Shown here in pieces: positions 26,393 to 35,356 of a stretch of DNA of 64,000 nucleotides. Position 1 is the first letter of the stretch, and the number at the start of each line of letters is the position of its first letter. The position numbers and the translations under genes are program-made. Under the pieces are notes generated by a model, which was not told the DNA's origin, ran no database searches, and saw only the letters and a list, made by a program, of their open reading frames with translations. The DNA is taken from NCBI RefSeq assembly GCF_010894455.1, contig NZ_JAAIXY010000010.1:172840-236839 (forward strand), given 5' to 3'. Origin of the DNA: Myxococcus eversor (GTDB lineage Bacteria; Myxococcota; Myxococcia; Myxococcales; Myxococcaceae).

Positions 26393-26600
26393 TCAAGCAG
26401 CCAGCGGCACCTGTGAGGCGGTCTTCTCGAACCCGACAGGGCTGACGGAGCCAGGCGCGGAGTGCCGCCGCTGGCGGTTGTGGAACACCTCGATGAACTC
26501 GAACAAGGCAGCCTTCGCGGACTCACGCGGGAGAGGTGGGTCACGACCCGCTCTCGTGCGAAGTGATGCGGCACCCTGTCGGGCCGCGTCACGCCGTGGA
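26393..26600 (-). pseudogene. IS3-family OrfB (integrase), C-terminal fragment
   Basis: The leftward frame ends AKAALFEFIEVFHNRQRRHS followed by GSVSPVGFE and a stop about 14 codons later. This is the standard C-terminus of IS3-group OrfB (…LFEYIEVFYNRQRRHSALGY). Upstream similarity fades after about 25 codons, so the DDE core is gone. It sits just before the M4 protease gene. The matching OrfA start lies on the same strand on the far side of that gene (30038-30127). Confidence 0.7.
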
Positions 26601-26641
26601 CGGGGTTGCCAGAACGGAAACATTCAGGCAATCCCATACAT

Positions 26642-26657
26642 GGGGACACTTGTCCCC
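26642..26657. promoter_or_regulatory. 16-bp perfect palindrome upstream of the M4 protease gene
   Basis: GGGGACA-CT-TGTCCCC lies 22 bp before the protease ATG. It could be an operator, or a remnant of an IS terminus given the adjacent IS3 fragment. Confidence 0.4.
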
Positions 26658-26678
26658 AGCAACAGAGGGGGAAGTGCC

Positions 26679-29600
26679 ATGCGGTTGCGCCAAGGGCTGC
26701 TCAGCGGCCTGTTTCTGATTGTTTCAAGTTGTGGTCCGACGTCGCCGGAAGAACCGGCGCCTGACAAGGCTCCGGCGCAAGCCCGGGTCGAGCGGCTCGC
26801 GGTGGAGCGCGGCTTCGACCTGCGGGAGGTGTCTGTAGTCCCAGAAGGAGAGGGGGTGCGGCACGCGCTCCACTTCCGGGGCGTCCCCATCTGGGGTCTG
26901 GAGGCGAAGACGTCGCAGGGGCAGGCCCTGCTCTCCAACGTCCGCTTCGAGGCCACGAGCGCGGTGGAGACGGAGGCCCGGCTCACCGAGGCCCAGGCCC
27001 GGGACGCGGCCCTCGCGGCCATGCGGGACGCCACCGCGAGCGTGGAGTCCTCGCGGCTCGTGCTCTTGCCCCGCGAAGAGCGCCGGTTGCGCAAGGATGC
27101 CGCCCCGAGCTTCACCGGCGCGCGCAACGCCGAGGACTTCGAGCGGGTGGTGACGGGGCTGCGGCTCGTCTACCGGGTGAATCTCTTCACCGATGGAGAG
27201 GAAGGAGGCTTCCGGCGTCGCTGGATGGCGCAGGTGGATGCCCGCTCCGGCGAGGTGCTGCACCTGGCACCGCTCGAGCGCACCGCCGCGACCCAGACAC
27301 GCCGGAAGGGCATCGGCAACGGCTACTACGCGGGCAGGGTCACCCTCTCCGTGCTGTATGACTCCGTGGAAGCGGCCTCCTGGCTGACCGACATATACAA
27401 CAACGAGTACGTCGGCCTCATCCGGGTGCCGCCCCGGAGCTTTGGCTACGAGCAGTACCTCAGCGCGGACTCGACCTTCGGCGACGGGCTGCGCTATGGC
27501 GGCGCTGGCACCCTCAGCGCCAATGGGGAGACGGCGGCGGTGGACGCCTACCACGCCGTGGGACTGGCGTGGTCCGTCTACGAGACCTTCCTGGGGCGCA
27601 ATGGCCCGGCTGGGAAAGCGGGCTTCGAAGTCCGGCTGCACGTGCAAGCGGAGAACGCCTTCTACTACCCGAGTGCACGTTCGCCCGCCGTGGGGTTCGG
27701 CTATCGCAGCCTCACGGCCAATCCCAAGAGCCCGATGACGACCACGGACATCGTGGCCCATGAGCTGGCTCATGACTTCTTCGCCCGGGAGCTGGCGGGG
27801 GACCCCGCGGACGTTCCGTCTGATCGCTCGGAGCAGAGCGGGTTGAACGAGGGCACGGGGGACATCTTCGGCTTCGTCACCGAGCTGCTGCGGGACGCCA
27901 GGCGCATCTCGCCGTCGTCGACCAACATCGACGGGGTGGTGGTGAAGGCGTCGAACCTCACCGTGGGGGAAGATACGGGCACCGCGTCCCGCGACCTCCT
28001 GTCGCCCCCGTTCAAGGAGTGGTTCGACGGCATCGGCTTCGAGGATGAGCACCACTCCGCGGGCCCGCTGAGTCGGATGTTCCTGTTGCTCTCATATGGC
28101 TGTGGCACCCAGTCCACGAGCGCGTGGTACTGCCCCCGGGTTCCCGAGGGGTTCACCGGCGTGGGCCCCACGGAGGCGCTGCGCATCTGGGCGCTCGCGG
28201 TGCAGCTGATGCCCGTGGGCACGGACTATGTGCAGGCCCGCCAGGCGGCGCTCGCGGCGGCGACCTCGCGCGACGGCGTCCAGGGAGGACCCCGGATGCT
28301 GGCCGTGGCCCGGGCGTTCGCGGCCGTCAACGTCGGCTTCAAGCCGGACTCCGTGCCGCCGCAGACCACGCTGAGCTGTCGGCAGGTGCTCCAGGACATC
28401 GAATGCACGGGGACCATCACCGACGCGGAAGTCCCAGGGCAGTACACCACCGCGCCGCGCCTGGTGGTGGACGGCGGCACGCAAATCAAGACGCTGTCCG
28501 GCTGGCAGTTCACGCAGACGCTGCCAGGCGCCGCCCTGGCGAGTGGCAACCACACCGTCCAGTTGCAGGCGTGGGACTACTGGCAGAACCTGGCCACCCG
28601 GATGGTGACGGTCTCCCTGGACAAGGCTCCACCCGTTGCATCCTTCATCGTCTCCGGCGCACCAAAGCAACCTCGCATCTCGGTCACCGCGACGGACCCC
28701 GCTGGAATCCGCATCGTGGACTTCACCGATGGCAGCCAATACCTGGTCGGGTTGTTCGTCCCGCCCTACGTGGCCACGCTGGACACCTCCACCTGGACTG
28801 ATGGCACCCACGACCTGAACATCCGCGCCTACGACGAGTACATGAACGTCACGGTCCTCCACCACGCGTTGAAGGTGGACAACACGCCGCCCACCGTGGC
28901 GATGACGGTGGGCTCCGGCGACGAGGCGCCCTTCCTGGTGAACGTCACCGTGACGGACGCCTCGGCGGTGGCGCGGGTGGACTTCAAGGTGGACGGCCTG
29001 GTGTTCGCCACGCGGACGAACGCGGCGACGACGTACCAGGCCAGCTACACGCCCACCGACCCGTTGGCCCACAACCTCATCGTGGAGGTGACGGACGTCT
29101 TCGGCAACAAGGGCACGACGTCCTGGGGGGCGCCGCTCGACCGTCGTCCGCCCCAGGTGACCTTCACGAAGACGCAGGTGGGCTCGTTGGTGCGGCTGAC
29201 CGTGGGAGTCTCCGACGGCTGCGGCCTGACGTATCCGTATGCGCTGTACGTGGATGGGAACCGGGTGGCGGAGCCCACGACACCGAGCTTCGTCCTGGAG
29301 TTCGGCGATGCCATGGCCGCGGGCGCGCATACCTTCCAGGCCCTGGTGAGTGATGCGTGCGGCAACCCGGCGAACTTCCAGACGGCGTTCATCAAGGACC
29401 TCACCCCGCCGGTCATCACGGCCATCACCCGGGACGACAGCCAGCCGAAGAAGCCGAAGTTCACCGTGCAGTGCACCGACACGGAGGGCGTGCACCACGT
29501 GGAGCTGCGTGAGAATGGTCTCGTCACCCAGTTGGACACCACCGCGCCCTACGAGTTCGTGGTCGACACCACGGCTCGGGTGGACGGCGATTCCACGGTG

Positions 29601-29981
29601 CTGTTCCAGTGCACCGACGTCAATGGCGTCTCCAGTGCGCCGGAGACGCGCACGGTGACGGCGGACAACACGCCGCCCTCGTACAACCTCACGGTGTTCG
29701 GCGCGGGCCGCTCGTACCTCGTTTCGGCGGGGACGGTGGCGGACCCCCGCGGCGTCCAGTCCGTCGTGCTCTCAGGAGGGGTGATTCCCGGCTTCAACGT
29801 CACGTTGACCCAGGCGCCCTATTCCTATCAGTGGAGCATCTCGGGCACCGGGGCCATCCAGACGGACCTGCCGTTCTCAGTCACTGTCAAGGACTCCTGG
29901 GGGAACACCGCCAGCAAGGTGTTGTTCTGCGCCGTGAACACGGCTTCGACCACGGCGCAGTATCTGAGTTGTCACCTGTAG
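26679..29981 (+). CDS. M4 (thermolysin-like) metalloprotease with Ig-like C-terminal repeats
   Basis: 1100 residues from ATG 26679 (Shine-Dalgarno GAGGGGGA); the frame is open upstream through IS debris. The lipoprotein-type signal ends SSCG. An FTP/propeptide region (about 30-215) is followed by an M4-like catalytic domain: zinc motif HELAH with His361, Glu362 and His365, third ligand in LNEGTGDIFG, and the acid-base histidine region in EDEHHSAGPLSRMF. The family's usual NEAxSD is NEGTGD here. The C-terminal half (about 560-1100) is a run of five to six Ig-like domains with repeated VDNTPP/DKAPP/DLTPP boundaries, likely for surface display or substrate reach. A 14-bp hairpin terminator follows. 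It is bracketed by two halves of an IS3 relic. Confidence 0.88.
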   Translation: MRLRQGLLSGLFLIVSSCGPTSPEEPAPDKAPAQARVERLAVERGFDLREVSVVPEGEGVRHALHFRGVPIWGLEAKTSQGQALLSNVRFEATSAVETEARLTEAQARDAALAAMRDATASVESSRLVLLPREERRLRKDAAPSFTGARNAEDFERVVTGLRLVYRVNLFTDGEEGGFRRRWMAQVDARSGEVLHLAPLERTAATQTRRKGIGNGYYAGRVTLSVLYDSVEAASWLTDIYNNEYVGLIRVPPRSFGYEQYLSADSTFGDGLRYGGAGTLSANGETAAVDAYHAVGLAWSVYETFLGRNGPAGKAGFEVRLHVQAENAFYYPSARSPAVGFGYRSLTANPKSPMTTTDIVAHELAHDFFARELAGDPADVPSDRSEQSGLNEGTGDIFGFVTELLRDARRISPSSTNIDGVVVKASNLTVGEDTGTASRDLLSPPFKEWFDGIGFEDEHHSAGPLSRMFLLLSYGCGTQSTSAWYCPRVPEGFTGVGPTEALRIWALAVQLMPVGTDYVQARQAALAAATSRDGVQGGPRMLAVARAFAAVNVGFKPDSVPPQTTLSCRQVLQDIECTGTITDAEVPGQYTTAPRLVVDGGTQIKTLSGWQFTQTLPGAALASGNHTVQLQAWDYWQNLATRMVTVSLDKAPPVASFIVSGAPKQPRISVTATDPAGIRIVDFTDGSQYLVGLFVPPYVATLDTSTWTDGTHDLNIRAYDEYMNVTVLHHALKVDNTPPTVAMTVGSGDEAPFLVNVTVTDASAVARVDFKVDGLVFATRTNAATTYQASYTPTDPLAHNLIVEVTDVFGNKGTTSWGAPLDRRPPQVTFTKTQVGSLVRLTVGVSDGCGLTYPYALYVDGNRVAEPTTPSFVLEFGDAMAAGAHTFQALVSDACGNPANFQTAFIKDLTPPVITAITRDDSQPKKPKFTVQCTDTEGVHHVELRENGLVTQLDTTAPYEFVVDTTARVDGDSTVLFQCTDVNGVSSAPETRTVTADNTPPSYNLTVFGAGRSYLVSAGTVADPRGVQSVVLSGGVIPGFNVTLTQAPYSYQWSISGTGAIQTDLPFSVTVKDSWGNTASKVLFCAVNTASTTAQYLSCHL

Positions 29982-30000
29982 CGACTGATTCGGGCGTCCG

Positions 30001-30033
30001 CCTCGGCCGGCAACGCATGGTTGCCGGCCGAGG
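30001..30033 (+). terminator. Hairpin terminator after the M4 protease gene
   Basis: A perfect 14-bp stem (CCTCGGCCGGCAAC with its complement) and a 5-nt loop start 20 nt after the stop codon. No T-run follows. Confidence 0.7.
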
Positions 30034-30037
30034 GGCT

Positions 30038-30127
30038 TGGGGGGCGCGCGGCCCTCGCCGCCTTCACCACGTTCGGGCCCATTGTCCGCTTCACCCTCCG
30101 CGCCTTGAATGCGTCTGGGTACGGCAC
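30038..30127 (-). pseudogene. IS3-type OrfA, decayed N-terminal fragment
   Basis: From a GTG at 30127 read leftwards: MPYPDAFKARRVKRTMGPNV, clearly related to the fragment at 8040-8178 (MPYTDAFKAQLLKRMMG). The similarity then degrades into low-complexity sequence. It has the same strand and correct order relative to the OrfB remnant at 26.4 kb. Confidence 0.5.
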
Positions 30128-30247
30128 AGTGGCAATTTCAATCGATTCTCGGCTACATCGTCAGCCCGCGAGACTGGCACGTGCGCGCCGGGCGGCGAGC
30201 CTTCGCGATGGGTGACGCCGGAAGGCTTGGAGTCGAGGACGGACACG

Positions 30248-31984
30248 ATGGGACTCTTCGATCGCTTCTTCAAACCCAGGCAGACCGCGCCCGCGGTGGA
30301 GCTGCCTCCGGCCCCGAGGGTTCCCGCGAAGGCGCGGATCCTCTCGTTCGAGCTCGCGGACGAAGTGGGTCTGCTGGAACTGGAGAGTGGTGAGAAGTTG
30401 CCGTTCGGAAGGACCGCATGCGAGGACTTCGTACCCGTCGTCGGCGCGTCCGTCCTGTTGGAGGAGGTGTCCGAGCGCCTCGGTGCCTGGCGGGCGAGTC
30501 GTGTCACGCTGGACTCCGCTGACCCGAGCTATGACGGCCTGCTCTCCGCGAGGGATGAGCGCCTGGGTCTGCCGGCTCGCGTGGAGGGAGTCGCGGCGGC
30601 CGCCGCGGCGGCTCGGAGCCTCGCCAGCGTCACGGTGCTCTTGCGGACGCCGCTACCCGAGGGAAACCTCGCGCTCAAGGCGTGGGCGCGGGAGCGGGGC
30701 CTGCCCGAGGGCTTCGCGTTGAGGACCGAGCGCGACCTGTCCTTCCTCGTCGAGGGGACGGAGTTCCTCACCTATGCGGGGCGTGGCGCGTTTCCGACGG
30801 AGGGGCTCGATACGACCGACGTGCCGGAGGACTTCGACTTCGGGTGCGCCTTCATCGGGCTGGGAATCGGCCTTCCAGGAGTGCATCGCCAGGAGCGGCT
30901 CATCGTGGGGAACGCGTGGGACGTGTGGGCTCCGAAGGGCGAAGCGCGCAAGCTCAGCATGCTGACGCAATGGCTCCTGGAACATGGCTCGGGCGTGGTG
31001 CTGCACCGCGCGGGGAACCTCGTCGTTCCGGCGGAGCAGTTCGTGAGGATGCTCGGGGAGCTGGACGACGACGAGTGCCGTCCCTTCAGTGCCTGGCTGG
31101 CCGTGGGGCCCTTCACCCACGAGGGTACGACCTTCTATGGCACGTTCGGCATGGACGTGTTTGGCCTCCCCGATGTCGCCGTCTCCGTGAAGGCCGATGA
31201 CCCATGGAGCAGGCAGCGGCGACATGAAGCGGTCCTCTTCGCCGCGTACCGCATGATTCGAGAGAACCGGGAGCTGCGGGCGGGGGAGCACCTCCATGTG
31301 CCCTTGCGGCTCCGCGTGGGCGCATGGCCGCTGGACATCTCGTGGGAATCGGATGTCATCTCCTACGAGGTGTCCGACGACGGAGAGCAGCTGGTGCTCG
31401 TGCCGGAGGAGGAGCAACACCCGGAGCTGGCCTGGCGCGAGCCGGACGCCAGGCTCGCGCTCAATGCCTATCAGGCGCTGTTCGACCGGGGGCTCGACAC
31501 GCTGCTTCCGAGCGAGCTCCGGGTCGACGTCCGTTCGAACAATCCCGATGTGACTCCTCACTCCGTCGAGGTGCGCGAGCGGCACGATGGCCAGGGCTTT
31601 CTCCTCGTCACGAATGGTTTCGGGCGGCTCGCCCAGGGGGATGCCGGGTGCGTGGACTGTCCGCGCGTGGAGATTGGGGCGTGGCTGCCGGACCACTCCT
31701 TCGAACTGCTGCGGTTCGTCGGTGGTGTCGCGAGCGGCGTGCATGAGTCGACCGTCGGGTGGAAGCCGTGCGACACGGTGGCCACGCCGAATCATGAGCG
31801 GGGGATGGGGGGCTTCGTGCTCGCGGACGGGGGCCAGGTGGAGATGGGCGGAGGCCCCGGCGTTCGCTTGTTGCTCCTGGTTCCGTTGAGCCCACCCGAC
31901 TACGAGCGAGTACGAGGAGGGGGGGCCGCCGAGTGGCTCTCTCGAAACACCGTGGGGCCCTCGCTCTGGGCGCCGTTTCTCTGA
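30248..31984 (+). CDS. DUF4261-like protein of unknown function
   Basis: 578 residues starting MGLFDRFFKPRQ; no signal peptide, so cytoplasmic. The N-terminal 80 residues (ARILSFELADEVGLLELESG, then GASVLLEEV) look like a small OB/cold-shock-type barrel. The centre (about 170-370; ERLIVGNAWDVWAPKGEA, FYGTFGMDVFGLPDVAV) resembles DUF4261, found in orphan or toxin/immunity-like contexts. The C-terminal 160 residues (HSVEVRERHDGQGFLLVTNG onward) may be a SUFU-like immunity fold. I do not know its function. The open frame extends upstream, but ATG 30248 is the sensible start. The MGLFxRxF N-terminus recurs in the TPR protein at 39227. Confidence 0.78.
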   Translation: MGLFDRFFKPRQTAPAVELPPAPRVPAKARILSFELADEVGLLELESGEKLPFGRTACEDFVPVVGASVLLEEVSERLGAWRASRVTLDSADPSYDGLLSARDERLGLPARVEGVAAAAAAARSLASVTVLLRTPLPEGNLALKAWARERGLPEGFALRTERDLSFLVEGTEFLTYAGRGAFPTEGLDTTDVPEDFDFGCAFIGLGIGLPGVHRQERLIVGNAWDVWAPKGEARKLSMLTQWLLEHGSGVVLHRAGNLVVPAEQFVRMLGELDDDECRPFSAWLAVGPFTHEGTTFYGTFGMDVFGLPDVAVSVKADDPWSRQRRHEAVLFAAYRMIRENRELRAGEHLHVPLRLRVGAWPLDISWESDVISYEVSDDGEQLVLVPEEEQHPELAWREPDARLALNAYQALFDRGLDTLLPSELRVDVRSNNPDVTPHSVEVRERHDGQGFLLVTNGFGRLAQGDAGCVDCPRVEIGAWLPDHSFELLRFVGGVASGVHESTVGWKPCDTVATPNHERGMGGFVLADGGQVEMGGGPGVRLLLLVPLSPPDYERVRGGGAAEWLSRNTVGPSLWAPFL

Positions 31985-32138
31985 CTCTGAAGTGGCCCCC
32001 ACGACAGGCGGGGCACGGCACGCTCAGACAGGTCCCTTCTCCTGCTTGAGCACAAATGACGTGATGAGCGCGGTGAGAGTCCCCCGCCTCCGTGGCTTGA
32101 GCCGTCCCTGGCGTGGTAGTTTCTGAACAGGTCCGCGG

Positions 32139-32744
32139 ATGAAAAACGAAGAGAGCACGCAGAGTCGCCGCCAGCCGCGGCAGGAGCGCTCGCGGCAGAC
32201 GGTGGAGGCCGTCCTCGATGCCGTCCCCAGGGTGCTCAAGCGGCACGGAGCAGGAGCGGTCACCACCAACCGCATCGCGGAGGTGGCGGGGGTCAGCATC
32301 GGCTCTCTGTACCAGTACTTTCCGGACAAGCAGGCCATCTTCAATGCGCTTCATGAGCGCCATGTGGAGGATGTGAAGCACAGAATGGAGCGTGCCGTCG
32401 CACAATGCGCCTCGAGCACCCTCGACGAGTTCGCGGCCTGCCTGGTGGAAGGACTGGTGGATGCCCACATCGTAGAACCGGAGCTCCACGAGATGGTCTC
32501 CGCCGCGGTCCCGGCTTCCTCGCTCGGGTTCAAGGAAGCCCTTCAGATGGCATTCGAGCGGGTGATTCCATCGCCCGAGGTCGGCACGTCCCGCCCGCAT
32601 GCGGGCGACCGGATGTTGTTCGTCATGCCTCACCTGGTCGAGTCGCTGGTACACGCCGTGCCCCAGGCGCGCCCTCCCTTCACGGTTGCTCGCGCCAAGG
32701 GCGAAGTCATCCGGACGGTCCTCCATTTCCTGGACCGGCCATGA
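32139..32744 (+). CDS. TetR-family transcriptional regulator
   Basis: 201 residues. The HTH region (about 15-62) is classic: SRQTVEAVLDAVPRVLKRHG, TNRIAEVAGVSIGSLYQYFP. The C-terminal ligand-binding part ends EVIRTVLHFLDRP and resembles the TetR C-terminal domain common in this subgroup. It converges with the NmrA-like oxidoreductase gene with only 4 bp between the stops. Such regulators often control neighbouring SDR genes, but there is no shared promoter region here, so the target is uncertain. Confidence 0.88.
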   Translation: MKNEESTQSRRQPRQERSRQTVEAVLDAVPRVLKRHGAGAVTTNRIAEVAGVSIGSLYQYFPDKQAIFNALHERHVEDVKHRMERAVAQCASSTLDEFAACLVEGLVDAHIVEPELHEMVSAAVPASSLGFKEALQMAFERVIPSPEVGTSRPHAGDRMLFVMPHLVESLVHAVPQARPPFTVARAKGEVIRTVLHFLDRP

Positions 32745-32748
32745 CTCC

Positions 32749-33600
32749 TCACTGAAAGGCTTCGGCGTTCTGATTGAGCCAGCGGTCGAAGGCGAGGGGC
32801 TTGCGGCCGAGGAGCCGCTCAACGCCGTCAGAGACAGTCGTCAGTCTGCCTTCTCGGATGGCACGCCAGATGTCCACAAGAGCGTCCGCATACCGCCGGC
32901 CACCCCCGTATCTGAGTGCGGCCTCGTGGGCTTCTTCGTCTGAGAGCTCCTCGTAGCGGACCTTCTTCCCAATGACAGCGCCAATCCTGGCCGCCATGGC
33001 TGCGTAGCTCAGCGCCTCGGGTCCGGTGACCACCAGTGACTCTCCCATGTGCTCGCCCGTCGTGAGTGCGTGGGTGATGACGTCGGCGAGGTCGTCGGGA
33101 TGAATGAAGGCGCTCCTCCCTTGCCCGGTAGAGGAACGGAGGACCCCCTCCGTGGCAATCGACTGCGCCCAACCGAGCACGTTCGACATGAAAGCGGCTG
33201 ACTGGATGAACGTGTACGGCATACCGCTCTGCCGGACCGCGTCCTCGCCGCGCGCGTGCCATGGGCCGGTCCCCACCCCGGTCCGGACGTCCAGCGTCGA
33301 GAGCTTCACCATGTGTTTGACACCCGCATCCACGGCGACCTGAACGACGGCTCGGTCCCGACTGGCGAGGCGTGGCCCGCTGTTGAGGAGAAACACGCCG
33401 TCGCTGCCGGCGAGTGCCTTCCGTAGCGCGGGGCCTAGCCTGGCCAGGTCGCCGACGTGCATGTCCACCTCGTCGCCGAACAGCGCCCGTGCTCGGGCTG
33501 CATCCCGGACAAAGACGCGGGGACGATGCCCACCTCTGATGAGGCGATGGGTGACGAGAGAGCCGATATGACCTGTCGCGCCAGTCACCAGGAATGTCAT
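32749..33600 (-). CDS. NmrA-like NAD(P)-binding oxidoreductase
   Basis: 283 residues, full length for atypical SDRs of the NmrA/NAD(P)H-quinone-reductase type. The nucleotide-binding loop GATGHIG (7-13) is at the N-terminus, followed by RVFVRDAARARALFG, VFLLNSG, and the Rossmann strand GVKHMVKLSTLDV; YTFIQSAAFMSN is the typical substrate-side segment. Such proteins act as redox sensors or quinone/azo reductases. It is translationally coupled (ATGA overlap) to the upstream GDSL hydrolase gene. Confidence 0.88.
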   Translation of the reverse strand: MTFLVTGATGHIGSLVTHRLIRGGHRPRVFVRDAARARALFGDEVDMHVGDLARLGPALRKALAGSDGVFLLNSGPRLASRDRAVVQVAVDAGVKHMVKLSTLDVRTGVGTGPWHARGEDAVRQSGMPYTFIQSAAFMSNVLGWAQSIATEGVLRSSTGQGRSAFIHPDDLADVITHALTTGEHMGESLVVTGPEALSYAAMAARIGAVIGKKVRYEELSDEEAHEAALRYGGGRRYADALVDIWRAIREGRLTTVSDGVERLLGRKPLAFDRWLNQNAEAFQ

Positions 33601-34445
33601 TGAGCGCGGCTCCAGGTTCGCATGAGCTCAAGGACGACCATTCGCTGACCGGCGAGCGAAAGGTGCAGGCCATCCTCCGTGAAGAGCTCAGGCGGTGGAG
33701 ATGCGCCGAAGGCCGCGAAGAGGTCGACCGTGGGCTCCTCGAGGGCACGGATGGCCTCCGCGACACGGCGGACGTCCTCGTTGCGGAAGTGGACTCCGAA
33801 GCGGGACAGCCCCCAGTGCTTCGCCACGCGCTCCTCAAGGACCGGGGGAGGCGTCATCCACAGGCGACGTGCCTGCGTCCCCTGTGCGGCACGGGAGCGA
33901 AGCTCCTCGAGGTTGCGCGCGGTCTCACGGGCGTCAACGAGAGTCTTGCCCGCGTTCGGGCCTTGAGTCCGCGCGTCATTCACGCCGATGAAGAAGATGA
34001 GCCAATCCGGCGCCTGGATGAGGGCGTTCCCTATCCGCACCAACCCATGCGTGGTCGTCTCACCGCCTACAGCGTTGATGGCGACCGAGACCTCATCATG
34101 GGGACGCTGAGCAGCCACCAGCTCCTGGAGGATGACCGCCCAGGATTGAGGATCCGCCGTGTGACTGTCGCCGAACGTGACAATGCGTGCGCGCTTGCGC
34201 AACGGTAGTTCTTCCAGCATCCGGCTGAACTCGGGTTCCGCGAGCAGCCCCTGTGCGGCTTCTCTTGCGCCCTTCTGGCTCTGAGCGAGTTCGGCGCGGT
34301 ACGTCTCCGGCTCGAGGCCGAGCAAGGCGGCGCACGTCTCGGCGGATACCTTGCCGCCGCCCGGAAGCGACGAGACGGTCCTCTCCGGTTGAAGGACTTT
34401 CACGAGCCAGCGCCTCTGTCCAGTGGACCATTCCATGTGCTCCAT
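33597..34445 (-). CDS. SGNH/GDSL-type hydrolase
   Basis: About 282 residues if started at MEHMEWSTGQ; ATGs at 34466 and 34436 are equally possible and the frame is open to 34517. Catalytic blocks: GDSHT (Ser, block I), IGVNDAR (block III Asn) and DGLHLS (Asp-x-x-His, block V). N-terminal to the hydrolase core are about 80 residues with LSSLPGGGKVSAETCAALLG, like a peptidoglycan-binding or helical module. There is no signal peptide. Family members are esterases, lipases or acyl-carbohydrate esterases. The stop overlaps the start of the NmrA-like gene, giving a two-gene operon. Confidence 0.8.
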   Translation of the reverse strand: MEHMEWSTGQRRWLVKVLQPERTVSSLPGGGKVSAETCAALLGLEPETYRAELAQSQKGAREAAQGLLAEPEFSRMLEELPLRKRARIVTFGDSHTADPQSWAVILQELVAAQRPHDEVSVAINAVGGETTTHGLVRIGNALIQAPDWLIFFIGVNDARTQGPNAGKTLVDARETARNLEELRSRAAQGTQARRLWMTPPPVLEERVAKHWGLSRFGVHFRNEDVRRVAEAIRALEEPTVDLFAAFGASPPPELFTEDGLHLSLAGQRMVVLELMRTWSRAQ

Positions 34446-34775
34446 CTCCGGTGATTGGGGATGCATAGAGGTACCGGACAGGGGCCGCACGGTCAGCTCG
34501 CGTTGCCCCGCGGCCAAACCCTTGAAATGACTCCTTCCTTACGCGGCGGCGGGTGACTTGCTCAGGTTCCACGCCCACACGCGCGGTGGTCGTGCTCGTG
34601 GAGGCCCGTGAGAGTCAGGCCATCCGCCGTCACTGGGGAATGAGACGTAGGTCCTTGGCCGTCGCGGCGATCAGGTGCGGGACACCGCTCTGGTTCATGC
34701 CGTGCGCGTCCCCTCGGGGACAAGGCAGGCCTCGGGCTCGACATCGAGCTCGGGGCCTTGAGCGGCACCCTCATT
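34446..34775. other. Intergenic region, no gene recognised
   Basis: 330 bp between the GDSL hydrolase start and the ISL3 fragment. No credible frame, promoter or repeat was seen; it may be IS-related debris. Confidence 0.4.
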
Positions 34776-35100
34776 GGTGGCTCTCCCGCACTTCGTGTGG
34801 TCCCCCTCGGAGGCATAGGGAGACGCAGCAGGCGGCCAACAGGGCGAATACACCCTGGGCATGGAAACGCTGTACTTCCTTCCTGGCTGTCGCGTGGAGC
34901 GGGGGGCGCGCGGCGGTGTTACGGACGTTGTCCTCATGGTTCACCTGGAGGGCACTGGTGCCCGGTGTCCCTCCTGCCAGACGCCCAGTACCTGGGTGCA
35001 TGGCAGCGATGTCCGGCGTCCGGCGGACCTGCCCGCCGCAGGGAGCGCCGTGCAACTCGAGCTTCGCATGCGGCGCTTCTGCTGCCGAAACCCGGACCTC
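34776..35100 (+). mobile_element. ISL3-family fragment: left end plus transposase N-terminus
   Basis: It begins with the terminal sequence GGTGGCTCTCCCGCACTTCG also present at both ends of the element at 41407-42357. From ATG 34861 the frame encodes the ISL3 transposase N-terminal zinc-ribbon region: LPGCRVERG, CPSCQTPSTWVHGS, DLPAAGSAVQLELRMRRFCC and CRNPDLC. Similarity ends near 35100, where the sequence runs into the TGACGC repeat. The DDE domain is missing. The part kept here (N-terminus) is the part missing from the 41-kb copy. Confidence 0.72.
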
Positions 35101-35144
35101 TGTCAAACGGAAGGGAAGACCCATGGCTCGTCATGCGAATTGCT

Positions 35145-35218
35145 CACGTCATGACGCGCGTTTTGACGCAGCCTTGACGCGCTCATGACGCAGCGACTGA
35201 ATTTGGGGTAGGCACAGG
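35145..35218 (+). repeat. TGACGC-phased intergenic repeat, copy A
   Basis: TGACGC occurs at 35152, 35164, 35175 and 35186 (spacing 12, 11, 11 bp), followed 18 bp after the last by the tail TGGGGTAGGCAC. Copies B, C and D are at 39 kb, 40.8 kb and 43.9 kb, all in the same orientation. It lies about 140 bp upstream of the SapA-like gene. Confidence 0.75.
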
Positions 35219-35356
35219 CTCCTCGCCATGAACCCAGGACTTGCAAAAGCATGGACTGTTGACGATGCAGCCGAACGGCTCGCGCGTCAGGGATTTTTCT
35301 TGGAAGTCATGAGGTATGTGTATGATCAGGTTTCCACCTTCCTTCAGGAAATCTCC

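Noticed and set aside
26277..26678. N-terminal 134-codon extension of the M4 protease frame
   Set aside because: Crosses IS3 debris; a lipoprotein-type signal and a Shine-Dalgarno mark ATG 26679 as the start.
35145..35218. Short TGACGC repeats as a mini CRISPR
   Set aside because: The 6-bp units at 11-bp spacing are far too short; no spacers, no cas genes.
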